Notes under the pieces: generated by a model | What the model was told of the DNA's origin: nothing | Seen by the model: only the letters and a program-made list of their open reading frames with translations | Databases searched by the model: none | Translations under genes and position numbers: made by a program | Shown here: positions 52,459-63,043 of the stretch, piece by piece | Numbering within the stretch: the stretch's first letter is position 1 | Layout of the letters: each line of letters starts with the position of its first letter | Source of the DNA: Peronospora farinosa | Taxonomy: Eukaryota; Oomycota; Peronosporomycetes; Peronosporales; Peronosporaceae | Direction of reading: 5' to 3' | Assembly: GCA_947646735.1 (NCBI GenBank) | Contig: CANTFK010000736.1 | Location: 62,001-126,000 of the forward strand | DNA: 64,000 nt

Positions 52459-53520
52459 ATGCGAGTCTACGTTCAATTGCTCCTTGCAGCAGCCTCGATC
52501 ACGCATGCTGCCACAGCCAAGATAACAACTTCCGTCGTTGTGAATACGACTGATTACACTCCTGAGTCAAGCTCTACTAGAGACAAAGGTGACGGGATGA
52601 TAAATGTGAATGTTTTGGTAAAAAAGGTTCTTGTCGAGGGGGTTCGACTATACCCTCTGAAGATCACTTCCCAATTCGCGCCTTCGAGCAACAACGGCCA
52701 AGAGACGAAGACCTTCAAAGAGCCGGTCAACCGGCCCCCTCCGACCAGGGCGGGAAGTCCCTCCAACGGGAGGCCCAGGATAAGAGGGGGGAGGTTTTCC
52801 CTCTGCTGCGTGCGCTATGGGGGGCAAGCGCAGCGTGCGAACCGTAAGGGGAGCACCAACCCTGTTACCCCCGGGGGGAGAGGATCGACGACCGCGGTTA
52901 TCATTCCCTCTTTCCCCAATAGTTCCTGCTATTCTACGTCAGCCTTCAAGACGCCGATTCGATCGCTGAGCGCGAATCTCGGTCCCACGAAGTGAACTTG
53001 CTAAGAACGTGAATTGATCGGCCCCGTCCAGGTGCATCAGCGGTCGATCGGGACTGATCGGTGTGGTGCCCGGCGCTTGTTGCGATCATTGAGCCACTGT
53101 TTACACCTCGGGCTGGATACCCGATTCCACGTGCCCTTTTCGGAGTGTCCCCCGTGACGCCCGACGTCTCGAGCCAGCAGATTGAGCCAGCGAGGCGAAG
53201 AATGACGAAGTCCTGGTAGAAGCACTCCAGACATCTTACCAATCCTTAATGTTTGAAATAGACGGTCTGTTCTTCTAACTTCTAACTATACCCTCTGAAG
53301 AGTCAACTTATACTGCGAATAGAGACGACGGTGAAAGGGGGGTAATTGGCGATGGTCTCAGAGAAGTGTTTGAAAAGGCAAAGGATGCAGTTAGTGTATA
53401 CAGGCAATTCTTGGAAGATGCCGCGTGCTACGCTGGAACACACCTTCAAGCACGCGAGGAAGCGATTAAATCGTCTACTTTTCGTGTGCGCTGGGGAGGT
53501 GTTTGGTCGACGGCTTAAAA
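52459..53520 (+). pseudogene. Second copy of the WY effector gene, truncated and interrupted
   Basis: The first 53 residues match the protein starting at 33452 (same signal peptide, same Ser/Thr-rich segment). Then the frame shifts, and a 621-bp insertion (52664-53284) splits the gene. After it the matching segment resumes at 53302 with NRDDGERGVIGDGL, the same dEER-like place, followed by a different sequence (VFEKAKDAV..., LQAREEAIKSSTFRVRWGGVW) and a stop near 53517. No WY units follow, because a Ty3 LTR begins at 53536. A dead paralogue; a 179-codon frame that runs into the insertion is not a real gene. Confidence 0.8.
52664..53284 (+). mobile_element. 621-bp insertion with 17-bp target duplication (SINE/LINE-like)
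   Basis: The 17-bp sequence ACTATACCCTCTGAAGA is present at 52647-52663 and again at 53285-53301, and the effector homology resumes after the second copy. The insert is more GC-rich than its surroundings and its right end is a short repeat (CTTCTAACTTCTAA). Long duplications plus a simple 3' repeat are typical of target-primed retroposons (LINEs, SINEs). No RT domain is visible, so it is either a SINE or a 5'-truncated LINE. The orientation is inferred from the tail. Confidence 0.65.
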
Positions 53521-53535
53521 CGTCACACCAACGAT

Positions 53536-53999
53536 TGTAGGTCGCCGATGCCAACTGCGAAAGATACGTTTAAGCAAGTGCTTCACTTGCACCACGCAGA
53601 AGCTCATTCAGCTTCTTGTGCTCATGACCTTACTTTAGCAAGTTTAAGACTGACTTGTATATAATAGAAAATAATTAGATATAGCTCTAACTACTTATTG
53701 ATTAAGTATGCAAGACCGAATACGCGTCTCTTTAAAAAGCATATCCCTACGAGTGAGCTTAAATATATGTAAACTCGCTGATGACGTCCATATGTGACGT
53801 CATCAAGTCGCCTAGTCCTAACCGGATGTCATCCCCGTTGAATGTGAGTGAACTAATTCATAGATATCACATTCACGAGGGTGGGTCACATTGATGTGCC
53901 TCATCCAAGTGGGAGGTCTAAGGTACCATGTAGGTTTGTAAGACCTCCACGTTAAGTAATATGTACTTAACTTACCCGTGTAACTATTAGCCCGTTACA
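53536..53999 (-). repeat. LTR of truncated family C-like element (464 bp)
   Basis: Plus-strand TGTAGGTCGCC...AGCCCGTTACA. It shares the family C blocks ACGCAGAAGCTCATTCAGCTTC, AATACGCGTCTCTTTAA, AAACTCGCTGATGACGTC and the hairpin around ATTCACGAGGGTGGGTCAC. It is shorter than the LTRs at 43822 and 50862 and diverged from them. Confidence 0.75.
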
Positions 54000-54056
54000 C
54001 CATCCCACTCTTAAAGACGATTTTAATATTTTTTTGTAAAACATCGAAAAGAGACG

Positions 54057-55556
54057 ATGCCACCGAAACGTGGTAAGGCTGATGGTTCGCCTGCAAAGGC
54101 GCCCATGCAGATCAACACAAAGCGCACGCGCCGCGATAACTCGCAGCCGTCGCTAAGTCTCTCTGTGACAACGCCGACATCTATTTCCAGCTTGCCAGTA
54201 GAGAACACCGGTCCGTCCCACTTTGGTGCGGATGATAACCTGCCTCTCATTATTGACTACAGTGAGAGCACGCCATTGCCATCACCTCAAGTGGTGATGA
54301 GCACAGTGCTATGATGAAACATATGTCCCCATCATTCGAGACACCCAACCTTCAGGAAGCTTTCACGCTTCTTGACAGCGAAGGTCATGCCTCTTTGTTT
54401 GCGCCAAAGAGCGCAGCGACCACAACTGAGCGCGCTGCTTCGAAAAAAACAGCCGCGACTCAGCACCAGGTCGGCGATTCGAAATCGTCCGCCTCTGTTA
54501 ACCCTACGTCTCATGTCTTGACAATCCATAAGGGAGATTCAGACTCAGACGAGGGTGAGAAAAAAGCCATTTCGATTTCACAGTCGGACTCAGTAGCACG
54601 CCGTCGCGAGGGCGGCTAGGTGAGGGGTGTCTTGCCACCAATGCCACCAACATCCGAGTGGTCACGCTCGAGTGAAAAAAGTGCGGCGCTTTTAAAGCGT
54701 TCCACTATTGACGCTAAGAAACGTTTAGCGACTTTTCATCATGGAAACGGAAGGGGAAAGCACGTGGTCGTGCTTTCCCTATCTTCATCGTGTTGCGTTC
54801 GAATAAAACAACCGACTAATACGAGGCAGAGTTACTTCGCCGTGTCATACCGCATGCAGATGCAGTGAAACATCGGTCGCAGCGAATCAGCTTCGCTATG
54901 ACGCGTGCGAGGGAGATATTGGGTGGAAAATTACCCCCAGCTCCTTCTCGTCACGACGCCCCTACTAGTCCATCAGGACTTAGCAGAGCGAGTGCAGCTG
55001 ATGCTTCTGCTCGAAAGCAGCCACCAGCCCAGCACGTTCACTAGCAATGCGTCAACCGGTTCCCTAGATTCAAAGCTCGTTGGGTAACCCTTCCACTGGA
55101 CAAGGATTTGGAGCTTTCGCTTCACAAACCGGTGGGCCAACAGCCTTCCAACAAGGAAGCGCGTATTCTCTTCCGTGTCCAACAACACAGGTGGTGCCCG
55201 ATAGGAGTGGCGATTACGCCCACCTACTCGCGGCTGCCTACCCTGCTGCTGTTCAGTCGCAGGCTGAGTCTGCTGCGCTGAAGAGGCAGGTGACAGATCT
55301 CGAGAGTCAAGTCTCGCGACTGACCTCGGATCTGCGTGATGTGAGGGCGAGAGACCGTCAGGGGTATGACCGCCTGAAGACCCGTTTGGACATCTTAGAG
55401 CGACTGGTGATGAGAGACCCGCGTCAAGCGCGGAGTCCTCCTCGATCACCGAGTCCTCTATCGCCTCGTTCGTATACGGGGAGCCTCTCGGCTTCCTCGT
55501 CGCCTGATCGGTCGCGACGCTCGACTCACAGTCGGCGTTACCATCGGTCTCGTTAG
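54057..55556 (+). pseudogene. Antisense accessory ORF of family C-like element (54057-55556)
   Basis: Starts MPPKRGKADGSPAKAP (54057), with a basic, NLS-like start (KRTRRD) and DYSEST. Frame breaks occur near 54313, 54619 and 54800-54900. The last part, 55080-55556, is open for 158 codons: Gly/Gln-rich start (MGNPSTGQGFGAF), then a strong coiled coil (AALKRQVTDLESQVSRLTSDLRDV...LKTRLDILERLVM), then a Ser/Arg/Pro tail (RSPPRSPSPLSPRS...DRSRRSTHSRR). This part lies entirely antisense to the open pol frame at 54973-55929. Homologous to 49507-50757. Confidence 0.7.
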
Positions 55557-56825
55557 ACCGATGCGGATATGTTATCTCTTCTGGATCAACATACCGTTTC
55601 AGACGACCCACGTAAAATACGGGGTGCGTCTTCATATACGGTGGGAGAGTGAGCCTATAATTTAGGTCTCCAACTTCTTCAACCCCTGTAAAGGGCCCAA
55701 TGAATCGGGGCAATAGCTTAGTAGTACCACCAGGTAGTACAGAGATTGCATGTTTAGGTAGGGTAGCAGTACTTAATAGCACTTTGTCCCCCACACTAAA
55801 GTGTTCATTGTTTTTGCGACCATGCTGGTCTGCATATTTTTTTTGCTTGTCCTGTGCGCTTGCCATCGCGTCACGGACTTTACGTGTGATGGCTAATCGC
55901 TCATCCACAAAGCGCTGAGCTTCGCTCACGCTTTTAGCATCCAGCTACCTACAAGAGGTCGTTCATGGGTCGACGCTGTTAATAACACTACAGTGTTATC
56001 GTGAATGAGCACTGGCATTTCTTGCCGTGCATCCTTTGTGACACCTATAGGTGTCGTGACCACTGCCAAATTAGCAGTGTCACTAGGGAAACCTTGGCCC
56101 TCTTTGGCAGTTGCACCGAGCGAAGTGAGGGGCCCTCCCCCACTAAGACTCGGGCTGCTTACAAACGAGACTGGCGTTCGAGGATGACGCAGTCCGTTAA
56201 TGTAAAACGGTGTTTCACCCGTACTGAGCGTGAACACTGTTATTAATAGCAAACTCCACGAATGGCAATTGCTTGCTCCATTCCTTAAGGGTCGCTACTG
56301 TACGCAACACATCCGTCACAACTCGATTGGCACGCTCTGTTTGACCATCGGTCTGGGGATGATCAGCGGTTGACATGTGGAGCTTGCTTCCCAGCAGCTC
56401 AAACGCATGTCGCCAAAAACCCTACGTAAACGTGGATCCCGGTCCGATACTATGGACTCGGGCATCCCGTGTAGTCGATACACGTGATCCAGAAACAAGA
56501 GATCAGCCTCTTTTCCTGAGATCTTGGTGCTACATGGTGCCAAATGCACCATCTTGCTCAGTCTATCTACAAAGACGACGAGCCCCGTCCTGCCTTTAAT
56601 GACAAGCGGTAATCCAAACATGAAGTCCAAACTGGCCGGCTTTCAATAGTCCGTTGGAATCGGCAGTGGCTTCAGTGGTGCACAGCTAGACGGTGCAGGC
56701 TTAATGCGCTGACACTGATTATAGGAGTGAATATACTTTGCTTTATGGGGTCACCGAAATTCTTCCGACACTCTAATCATGGTCCACTATATGGTACATC
56801 ATGGCACTCGTTAAGTATATTATTG
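54973..56825 (-). pseudogene. pol: Pol C-terminal fragment (integrase and chromodomain), family C-like
   Basis: Integrase core at 56316-56700 (MDFMFGLP, FVDRLSKMVHL, VSDRDPR). Frame 55926-56252 holds the following integrase segment (GETPFYINGLRHPRTP). Frame 54973-55929 is open for 318 codons: RFVDERLAITRKVRDAMASAQDKQKKYAD, THPVFYVGRLKRYVDPEEI, a long Ser/Gln-rich linker and a chromodomain (RFLVGRLLAHRFVKRKLQILVQWKGYPTSF). Frameshifts separate the pieces and the RT half is missing. The linker and chromodomain overlap the antisense ORF. Confidence 0.8.
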
Positions 56826-57880
56826 TCATAATATTTCTTTTAATGTATTATCTATTATTTCAATATATATATAATTGACTAAAATTTTTTATTAATATAA
56901 ATAGGCAATTGCTATATTCACACCCTTTGTCCTTTATTCCATACCCTTTTTTTAAGAATTTTATATATAAATCATTAAGGGGAGATGCTGATACATTCAC
57001 AGCCTTCAAATTTTGGAAACATCTACATAAATAACACCCTCTTCCTTAATTTCACACCCGTTTTCTCGACCACGGGTGTTTGTGTGAATATCTGGAGCTC
57101 TCATCCCGACCACTGTGTTCTGGCCTTCCACCAACTGCGTGATTTGAGCCAGCAAAACCTTTTTTGATCATTTGGTACTTTTTTTAGCAACTTTTCGAAC
57201 ACATTTCATTTTACGTCAATGGCTTCAACTTTATTGTTTGGTTTCTATAATACAACACAACCATTGCAGTTAATGTCCATAAAAAATATGGATATAATAC
57301 ACAATTGAAAAGTAAAATCCTTACCATTGCGTTATGTGACCAATCCAGATGCCATTGCTTATACAATCATTTTTTGTCAGAGGTCCATTTCTGTTACCAA
57401 TCTCCATTAGCTTGTGAGCACATGGGAGGCCCATGGTTAAGGTAAACACCATGGTGCAACAAGCTCTCTGGTCGGCGTTTTCTTTAAATTTTCCATGACA
57501 ACTTTAGAGCGTAAAGGATAAAGAAATTTTTTAATAATTGAAGCAAACATTGATTACAGCTTGCTTAGATGATGCAACTTTTCTCTGCTGCGCTGCGTTT
57601 CTTTAGATCTAACCTGATGCTTAAGTGCAAGAGTTGGTTTGTTGAAGACTGACAGGAATATTCCTGTTGTTTTTTTAAATCTTTATAATTGTAAACATGA
57701 GCGCCTTCAGTTCGAGATGTAGCTTTGTTGCCGAAATGGCATACAGCGAGAAGTGTCTTATTTTTGGATTTTTTCTCACAGTTTAGCTCATAATTGGTTT
57801 TGACAACTGTGTCGAACGGTACGCGGTAGTTGTAAACTGCTTCTGCAGAAGTTCTAAGCACCGTTTTGCGGTCTAGGCGT
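56826..57880. other. AT-rich segment, unassigned
   Basis: Base composition changes abruptly at about 56825 to AT-rich DNA with long A and T runs and returns to normal at about 57880, where a family A gag begins. No LTR termini or terminal inverted repeats were identified. It contains the minus-strand frame described in the next entry. Confidence 0.5.
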
Positions 57881-57930
57881 GTTGGTGGCCCGACAATGTT
57901 ATCACGCAAGAAATAAAACCGATGAGTCAC
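57565..57930 (-). other. 121-codon minus-strand frame, possible transposase remnant
   Basis: A minus-strand frame reads ...RTSAEAVYNYRVPFDTVVKTNYELNCEKKSKNKTLLAVCHFGNKA... It has no domain I can name with confidence. The pattern around NYRV...KNKTLLAVCHFG faintly resembles the DYR...W.DNK.V...S segment of PiggyBac-type transposases. Further minus-strand pieces with stops follow on the left. The N-terminal residues overlap the start of the gag fragment on the plus strand, so the true start is unknown. Confidence 0.25.
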
Positions 57931-58694
57931 CCTTGGAATATCTGTACCGTTTGACCGCGGCGGGGCTCAGGGCCAAAGTAGATATCAAAGGTGGACTACC
58001 CAGTGTAAAGCGAGAACACGTGGACCATTACGTGGAAAGCTTGGATGATCGAGAATTAGCGGATCAGATCACCTTGCTCAGACTCTTGATGCAGATGACC
58101 TGGAAGAAGTCCTGCTAGCTCGTCAGAGAGCGAGACGAGTCAAGGAAGGGTCCTTTTCGGTTCCAATAAGTTTTATCAGAAGGCTCCAACCCCTCCAGAC
58201 CACACCAAGAGTCAGCTGAGACGACCCGTACAAGTCATCATCCGAGATACATCGGAAAGTAAAAATGACCAAGAGTCCAGCTATAAAGGATCGGAGATGA
58301 AAGATGACCTCAGACGAATTGATGCGGCGGCGAGTAAGCCTTACACTGGTTGAACGAGGAACGCAGAAGACCCCGGGACCATCAGGACCAAGACCTAGAC
58401 CGAGGTCGACGCATGTCAGAGGGACTTTGACCGAAGGTGGTCCCAGGGTCACCCTTGACAAAGTGTACCCATTGTGGGTCAAAGAAGCATGTTGAAAGCG
58501 ACTCTTCTGCGAATGCTGTGGAAAGAAGGGCCACCCAGCCGACCGCTGCCTGTTTATGCGTCGCGGTTGCCTGAAGGTTAATGACGTCGGCAACTGCTTG
58601 ATGAAAGAGTTTAACAATCTGATTCGCCAGTGGTACAACTCGACCAAGCACGCAGGGCAGCTACCTGAGGCCGCGGAGAAGATGTTGAATTAGA
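57880..58694 (+). pseudogene. gag fragment, family A (copy 3)
   Basis: Capsid segment at 57880-58118, then frame-shifted pieces (LARQRARRVKEGSFSVPISF..., DDLRRIDAAASKPYTG), and the knuckle CGKKGHPADRCLFMRRGC at about 58518-58570. The end QWYNSTKHAGQLPEAAEKMLN and stop correspond to the intact Gag C-terminus at 18003. Confidence 0.75.
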
Positions 58695-61600
58695 ATGCTC
58701 GCCAGGTTTGAATCTGGTACGAGCCGAGCGTTCTGATTGTTGCATTTATGTATTTGTGGAGAGAAACACCTTGGAGAAGGTTAATAAGATGGATGAATTG
58801 ATGGGAAATACATCGGGCTTTTGCATTAATGATGTTGCTGCTGTGGCCAATGCATGTATATCTCAAGATTAATTCCGAGGAGAGACTATGATGACATTGG
58901 ATTTAGTGCAGGGAGAATCAAGAGGATATTGGAAACACTATGCCCTAGGAAAGTGGTTTAGGCAAGCGAAGGCCTCTGGGAAGGTTAACAATATTCGTGC
59001 GAATCTACGATTTGATTCTACTGCTCAATGGATGTGTCTAGCGGTTTTTTAGAAGTCAGCATGACTGAAAGAGCTCATTTATTTTCGGCGTTTGTAACTC
59101 CGCTGGGAATATCTGAGTGGATACGTATGCCGCTTAGACTGAAGAATGCGCCGCAGATCTATCAGCATTGTTGGAAAATGCATCATATGTATTTCTCACG
59201 TTTTCCTTAAATCCCAACGCTGAGAAACAGGTTGAGTTGTGCGAAGTAGTTCAACCTAAGGTGGACCCCGAGAAAACCATATTAGGTAGCTGGTCTTAAA
59301 TCGATGATATTTTGGTTGCCTTTGGATCATGAAATGACCTATGTATAAAAGTGGAAAGACTATTGGATGTTTGTGATAAGTGGGTTTTACGATCAGCGCG
59401 GTCAAAACTTCATGGGGCTGTCAAAAGGTAGATTACCTTGGCCACCAAGTGTCAACGGAACGGGTTGGAGGCCCACCCTAAGGACCTTCAGTCCTTGGTG
59501 GATAAACCGTTACCCACCACCCTAATAGCTATTCCGTCGTTTCTCGGGATTCTCAACTATTCCAGTCGGTTCCTAGAAGACTACGTCATTTATACGTCTA
59601 ACCTGTACGAACTAAGGGAAGTGGATTATCACGTATTACGACGTCGGATGAGTGGGACCGGGGACGCCCAGAGGAGTGACCAGGGGAAAGAACGATGGAC
59701 TCGGGTGCAGGTGGCCTTTACGATATTGAAAAAGAAGATCGTAACCGCCCCAATGCTCCGCCATTTTGATCCTGGCCGAGAAACGGTCATCGTTTATGCC
59801 AGTGAGTGGGCCATCTCGGCATCCCTAATGCAGGAGTATGAGGGGGTGTATATGCCGGTAGCTTCCACGAGTCGGACTTTGAAGCCAAATAAGATCAGCT
59901 ATGAGCGAGTAGACAAAGAAGCGTTGGCGCTATTGCGGATACTAGACCTTAGTTACACGTCGCTGGTCACCCGACCTATCAAGGCCTTGACCCGACACTC
60001 AACACTGACGTGATTAGTCCGGTTACCTGGTCTACAAGGCCGCCTTGGAGATCTGTCTGCACTCCTATCCCAATGGACGTTAGAAGTGGTCAAGTGTAAG
60101 CGCGGCAAGCATTACGCCCCGTAAAATGTGGATTAATTATATCTTTAATCGCCTCCAAGAAACACTCCCGCCAAGCTATCACGGTAGTTCCCCCTACAGT
60201 CGAACCCGAAGAGGTCTTGTACGTGGTCAGTTTCGATGTGTCTGAAAAAGTTAAGCATGGAGGCGGAGACTCCAGTGCTATTGTAAGGCAACTTCCAGTG
60301 TGGACCATGATTGCGGCAGCGTCATGATATTTAACGGAGGCAACGGTAAATGAAGCAGAGTATGAAGTCCTATTGTTTGTTTTAGCCTACTGGAGAAATT
60401 GACTTGTGGACGATTTGTGGTGTGCGGCGATTTTAATTTGGTTATCTGACAGATACTAGGGGAAATTGAATGCAAGGCACCAGGTCTCACGGAGCGAAGG
60501 TCGAAGGCCTTAACCGGCTCCTTTCCTGGCAATCTTATAAAATTTTACCCATGAAGCGGAAATGAAACCAGATGGCGGACCGTCTCGCTAACGTGGCTCT
60601 TCGTTAACAACAAGGTGTCTATAATATACCTGAGAAAGAGTGAAAGGACCTCGAAGAGATTAACCGTCTGGCCGAACACTTGGTACCCAAGAACCCCAGC
60701 CCAGCAATGAGAATTACAGCTGTCACACGGTCTCGGGCCCTGTCCAGGATGCCGACAAAGGTTTTGCAAGAAGAGGGGGTGCAACGGATACGAATCGAGC
60801 TAAGTTTGGCTGCCCAAGACGAAGAGATGTGGATACGCAATTTGAAGGCATACCTACGGGGTGAGTAAGGCCATTTACCATCAGAAGTGGCGTTAACGTG
60901 TGAAAAGATCGAGATGAATTACGCTTTGGATGATGATGAACTTCTGTTGTATTGCCCTTGTCATTGGACAGCTGACAAGGATCGCGATGGAATGATCCGG
61001 TTAGTGATACCCGAAAGCTTCCGACAAGATTTTATACACCATTACCACACGAGTCTAGAAGGGGGACACCAGAAAAACGTTCGTACGTATCAGCGAATAC
61101 GAAAAATTGTTTTTGAAAAGGTTTATTTCGAAGTGTACAACGCTTCGTTGGTACTTGTGTCGACTGTGATAATGGACCAACCTTACGAGGAAAGACCACA
61201 GGAAAAACTAAGCTACCTACCCGTTCCAGGTTATCGTGATGAATCATATCCCATCGTTGCATAATTCATTTAAGAGCAATACGTGTTGAATATGGGTGGA
61301 ACTGTTTACTGGGTATTTAATTGCTAAGGCCAGCTCGTCGAGGTCGGCCCAAACCGTGACAGAAGGATATGAAGAATGTGTATCCCGAAGTTTTGGAGCC
61401 AGTGAGGCAATCCGACACGACAAGGAACCTAATTTTTATGTCAGATTTCTTTCGCGCTTTCACCCGCATGAATGGACAAAAGAAGCGGGCCACTATGACC
61501 TACCGGCCGCAGGCCAATGGAACTGCGGAAAGGATGGTACAGGCGATCACCCGATCTATCAAGATGTATGTGTCGAAGGTGAATCAGAAAGATTGGGATG

Positions 61601-62034
61601 CGTATGCGGAGCGGTTCACAATTGCGTTGATCACGGCACAGGACCGGGTCCGAAAGGAAACTCCGATCTATCTAGTGCACGGATGGGACGCACGAAGCAC
61701 TTAGGAAGCCACTATACCGCTGGGTAGTACCAGACGGCGTGACTGCGATCTCCGCCAGTAGCGATATAGCGTACAGCGACAATATCGCCGGGCAAGCGAA
61801 CACGTTAGCGATTTTTTGCGATCGGCGATGGTAGGGCGGGACCAGACGCACAATAAAGATGTGTTTGACAGCAGAACTGAGGTAGAGTCACAAGTATGGC
61901 TATATTTGGACCAGTTTAAAGAGGGCTATGCTCTAAAGCTGGCACATCTATGGCATGTACCGTTACGAGTAAGGGAACTGGTGGGTGACCATCCTGCTCG
62001 CCTAGATTTAAGTGGAACAGATTATCGCATATAG
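58695..62034 (+). pseudogene. pol fragment, family A (copy 3)
   Basis: Starts LARFESGTS... in the gag-pol overlap. The protease stub (GESRGYWKHYALGKWFRQAKASGK...RFDST) runs straight into RT (SSGFLEVSMTERAHLFSAF) at about 59023, so some 1.5 kb is deleted. It continues through the RT end and first RNase H (59438-60013; YASEWAISASL, and again LTRHSTL where a TDH is usual), second RNase H (60200-60560), integrase zinc-finger region (60887-61264), integrase core (61369-61704; QANGTAERM) and a piece after integrase (61816-62034). Stops throughout. Confidence 0.8.
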
Positions 62035-62749
62035 CCGTTAATAAACCTTCTAAAGTTAGTTAGTTCGTAAAAATATTGTGGTGGAGTGGGGATCACAAAA
62101 TTTCTGATGTGATCATAACTCTTCACTGGCCCCCAGACAACCGACTATCGGAGGGGGTACCCCGATTCCGTGTATAAAGCCTTCCTCACCTTGTGTACCC
62201 GTCGGTAGGGCAAGGAGCACTCTTCTCGTTGGGCTTGAGTCGACGCTTAACTTGACCGTGATTGGGATTGGTAGAAAGTCGACCGTGCGGAAATCCTCAC
62301 GCGGTCGAGGGGTTCTTGTAGGTGCTCTATCCGAGTCACCCTGATCTCTCTTGAGATCTCCTCGTCCAAGACTGTAGATACTTGATCCACCAGATATACT
62401 TGATCTTCTGAACACTTGACCCGTCTAGCGATCTTGTACCTTTTCCTTTTCTTGTTAAACTGCGTCCAGTCGCAGGGGAGAGTTGTTTAGTGTTGAGAAT
62501 TTCTGTAATACCTGAAAAAACAATCCAGGGATATCACTTGTGCCGTAGCGTAGCAGATGCTCTTGAGTCATCGTTGGGCCAAAGTTATCTCACCCGGAAG
62601 AGAAGCTTGCGTATCTAGAAGTAGAATCGAATTCTGTTTAATGTCAACCAATCGCATACCGAACCTACGATTCTGCCTATCTGTAGCCAAGGATCTACTG
62701 CCACATGTTGCCATTTCAAAAAAACAGATCTCAATGCGTGGACCACATA

Positions 62750-62890
62750 TCTCGGATCGCGTTGACGGATCGCAGTCAACGGATCGCAGTCAACGGATCA
62801 GGGTTGACGAATCGCTATCGATGGATCGCGATCGACGAATCGCAGTCGGCATCGTGGTTAACGAATCTCGGTCGACGGATCGCGGTCGAT
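62750..62890 (+). repeat. Tandem GATCG/GTCGAC-rich repeats in the copy 4 LTR
   Basis: About ten units of roughly 13-15 bp of the type GACGGATCGCAGTCAAC, with variants GACGAATCGCTATC and GACGGATCGCGGTC. They occupy the same relative place in the LTR as the 20/21-bp array at 10150-10374, just upstream of the antisense ORF, but the unit is different. Confidence 0.75.
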
Positions 62891-63043
62891 TTAAAAGGCG
62901 TGACAATTTTCAATATTGATCGATTCACAATTTGCGAAATATTGCTCCTTCGCTTCTTCACAGTCTTCCTCTGCACCGGTAGTCGATATACAGTGTCGAT
63001 AAAGCTGTGTATCGTCTCTGGTCTTATTTTCTTGGCCTTCTCG

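Larger units (their letters stand above)
53536..56825 (-). mobile_element. Truncated family C-like Ty3 element (3' LTR, antisense ORF, end of pol)
   Basis: Minus-strand element. LTR 53536-53999, purine tract (AGTGGGATGG on the minus strand, 54000-54009), antisense ORF on the plus strand (54057-55556), pol end 54973-56825. Pol similarity to the element at 43822 can be followed through the integrase zinc-finger region (EECHD...-like at about 56790) and stops near 56825, where AT-rich unrelated DNA begins. The rest, including gag and the other LTR, is lost. No target duplication can be defined. Confidence 0.8.
57880..62040 (+). mobile_element. Decayed Ty3/gypsy internal region, family A (copy 3)
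   Basis: Plus-strand gag-pol remnant of family A without its own LTRs. It begins inside the capsid region (VARQCYHARNKTDESPLEYLYRL) and ends inside the region after integrase (HPARLDLSGTDYRI), 36 bp before the next LTR. A large internal deletion joins protease to RT at about 59023. Many stops and shifts. Confidence 0.85.

Noticed and set aside
52459..52995. 178-codon frame starting with the effector signal peptide
   Set aside because: Beyond about residue 68 it reads into the 621-bp insertion; the C-terminal part is not effector sequence.
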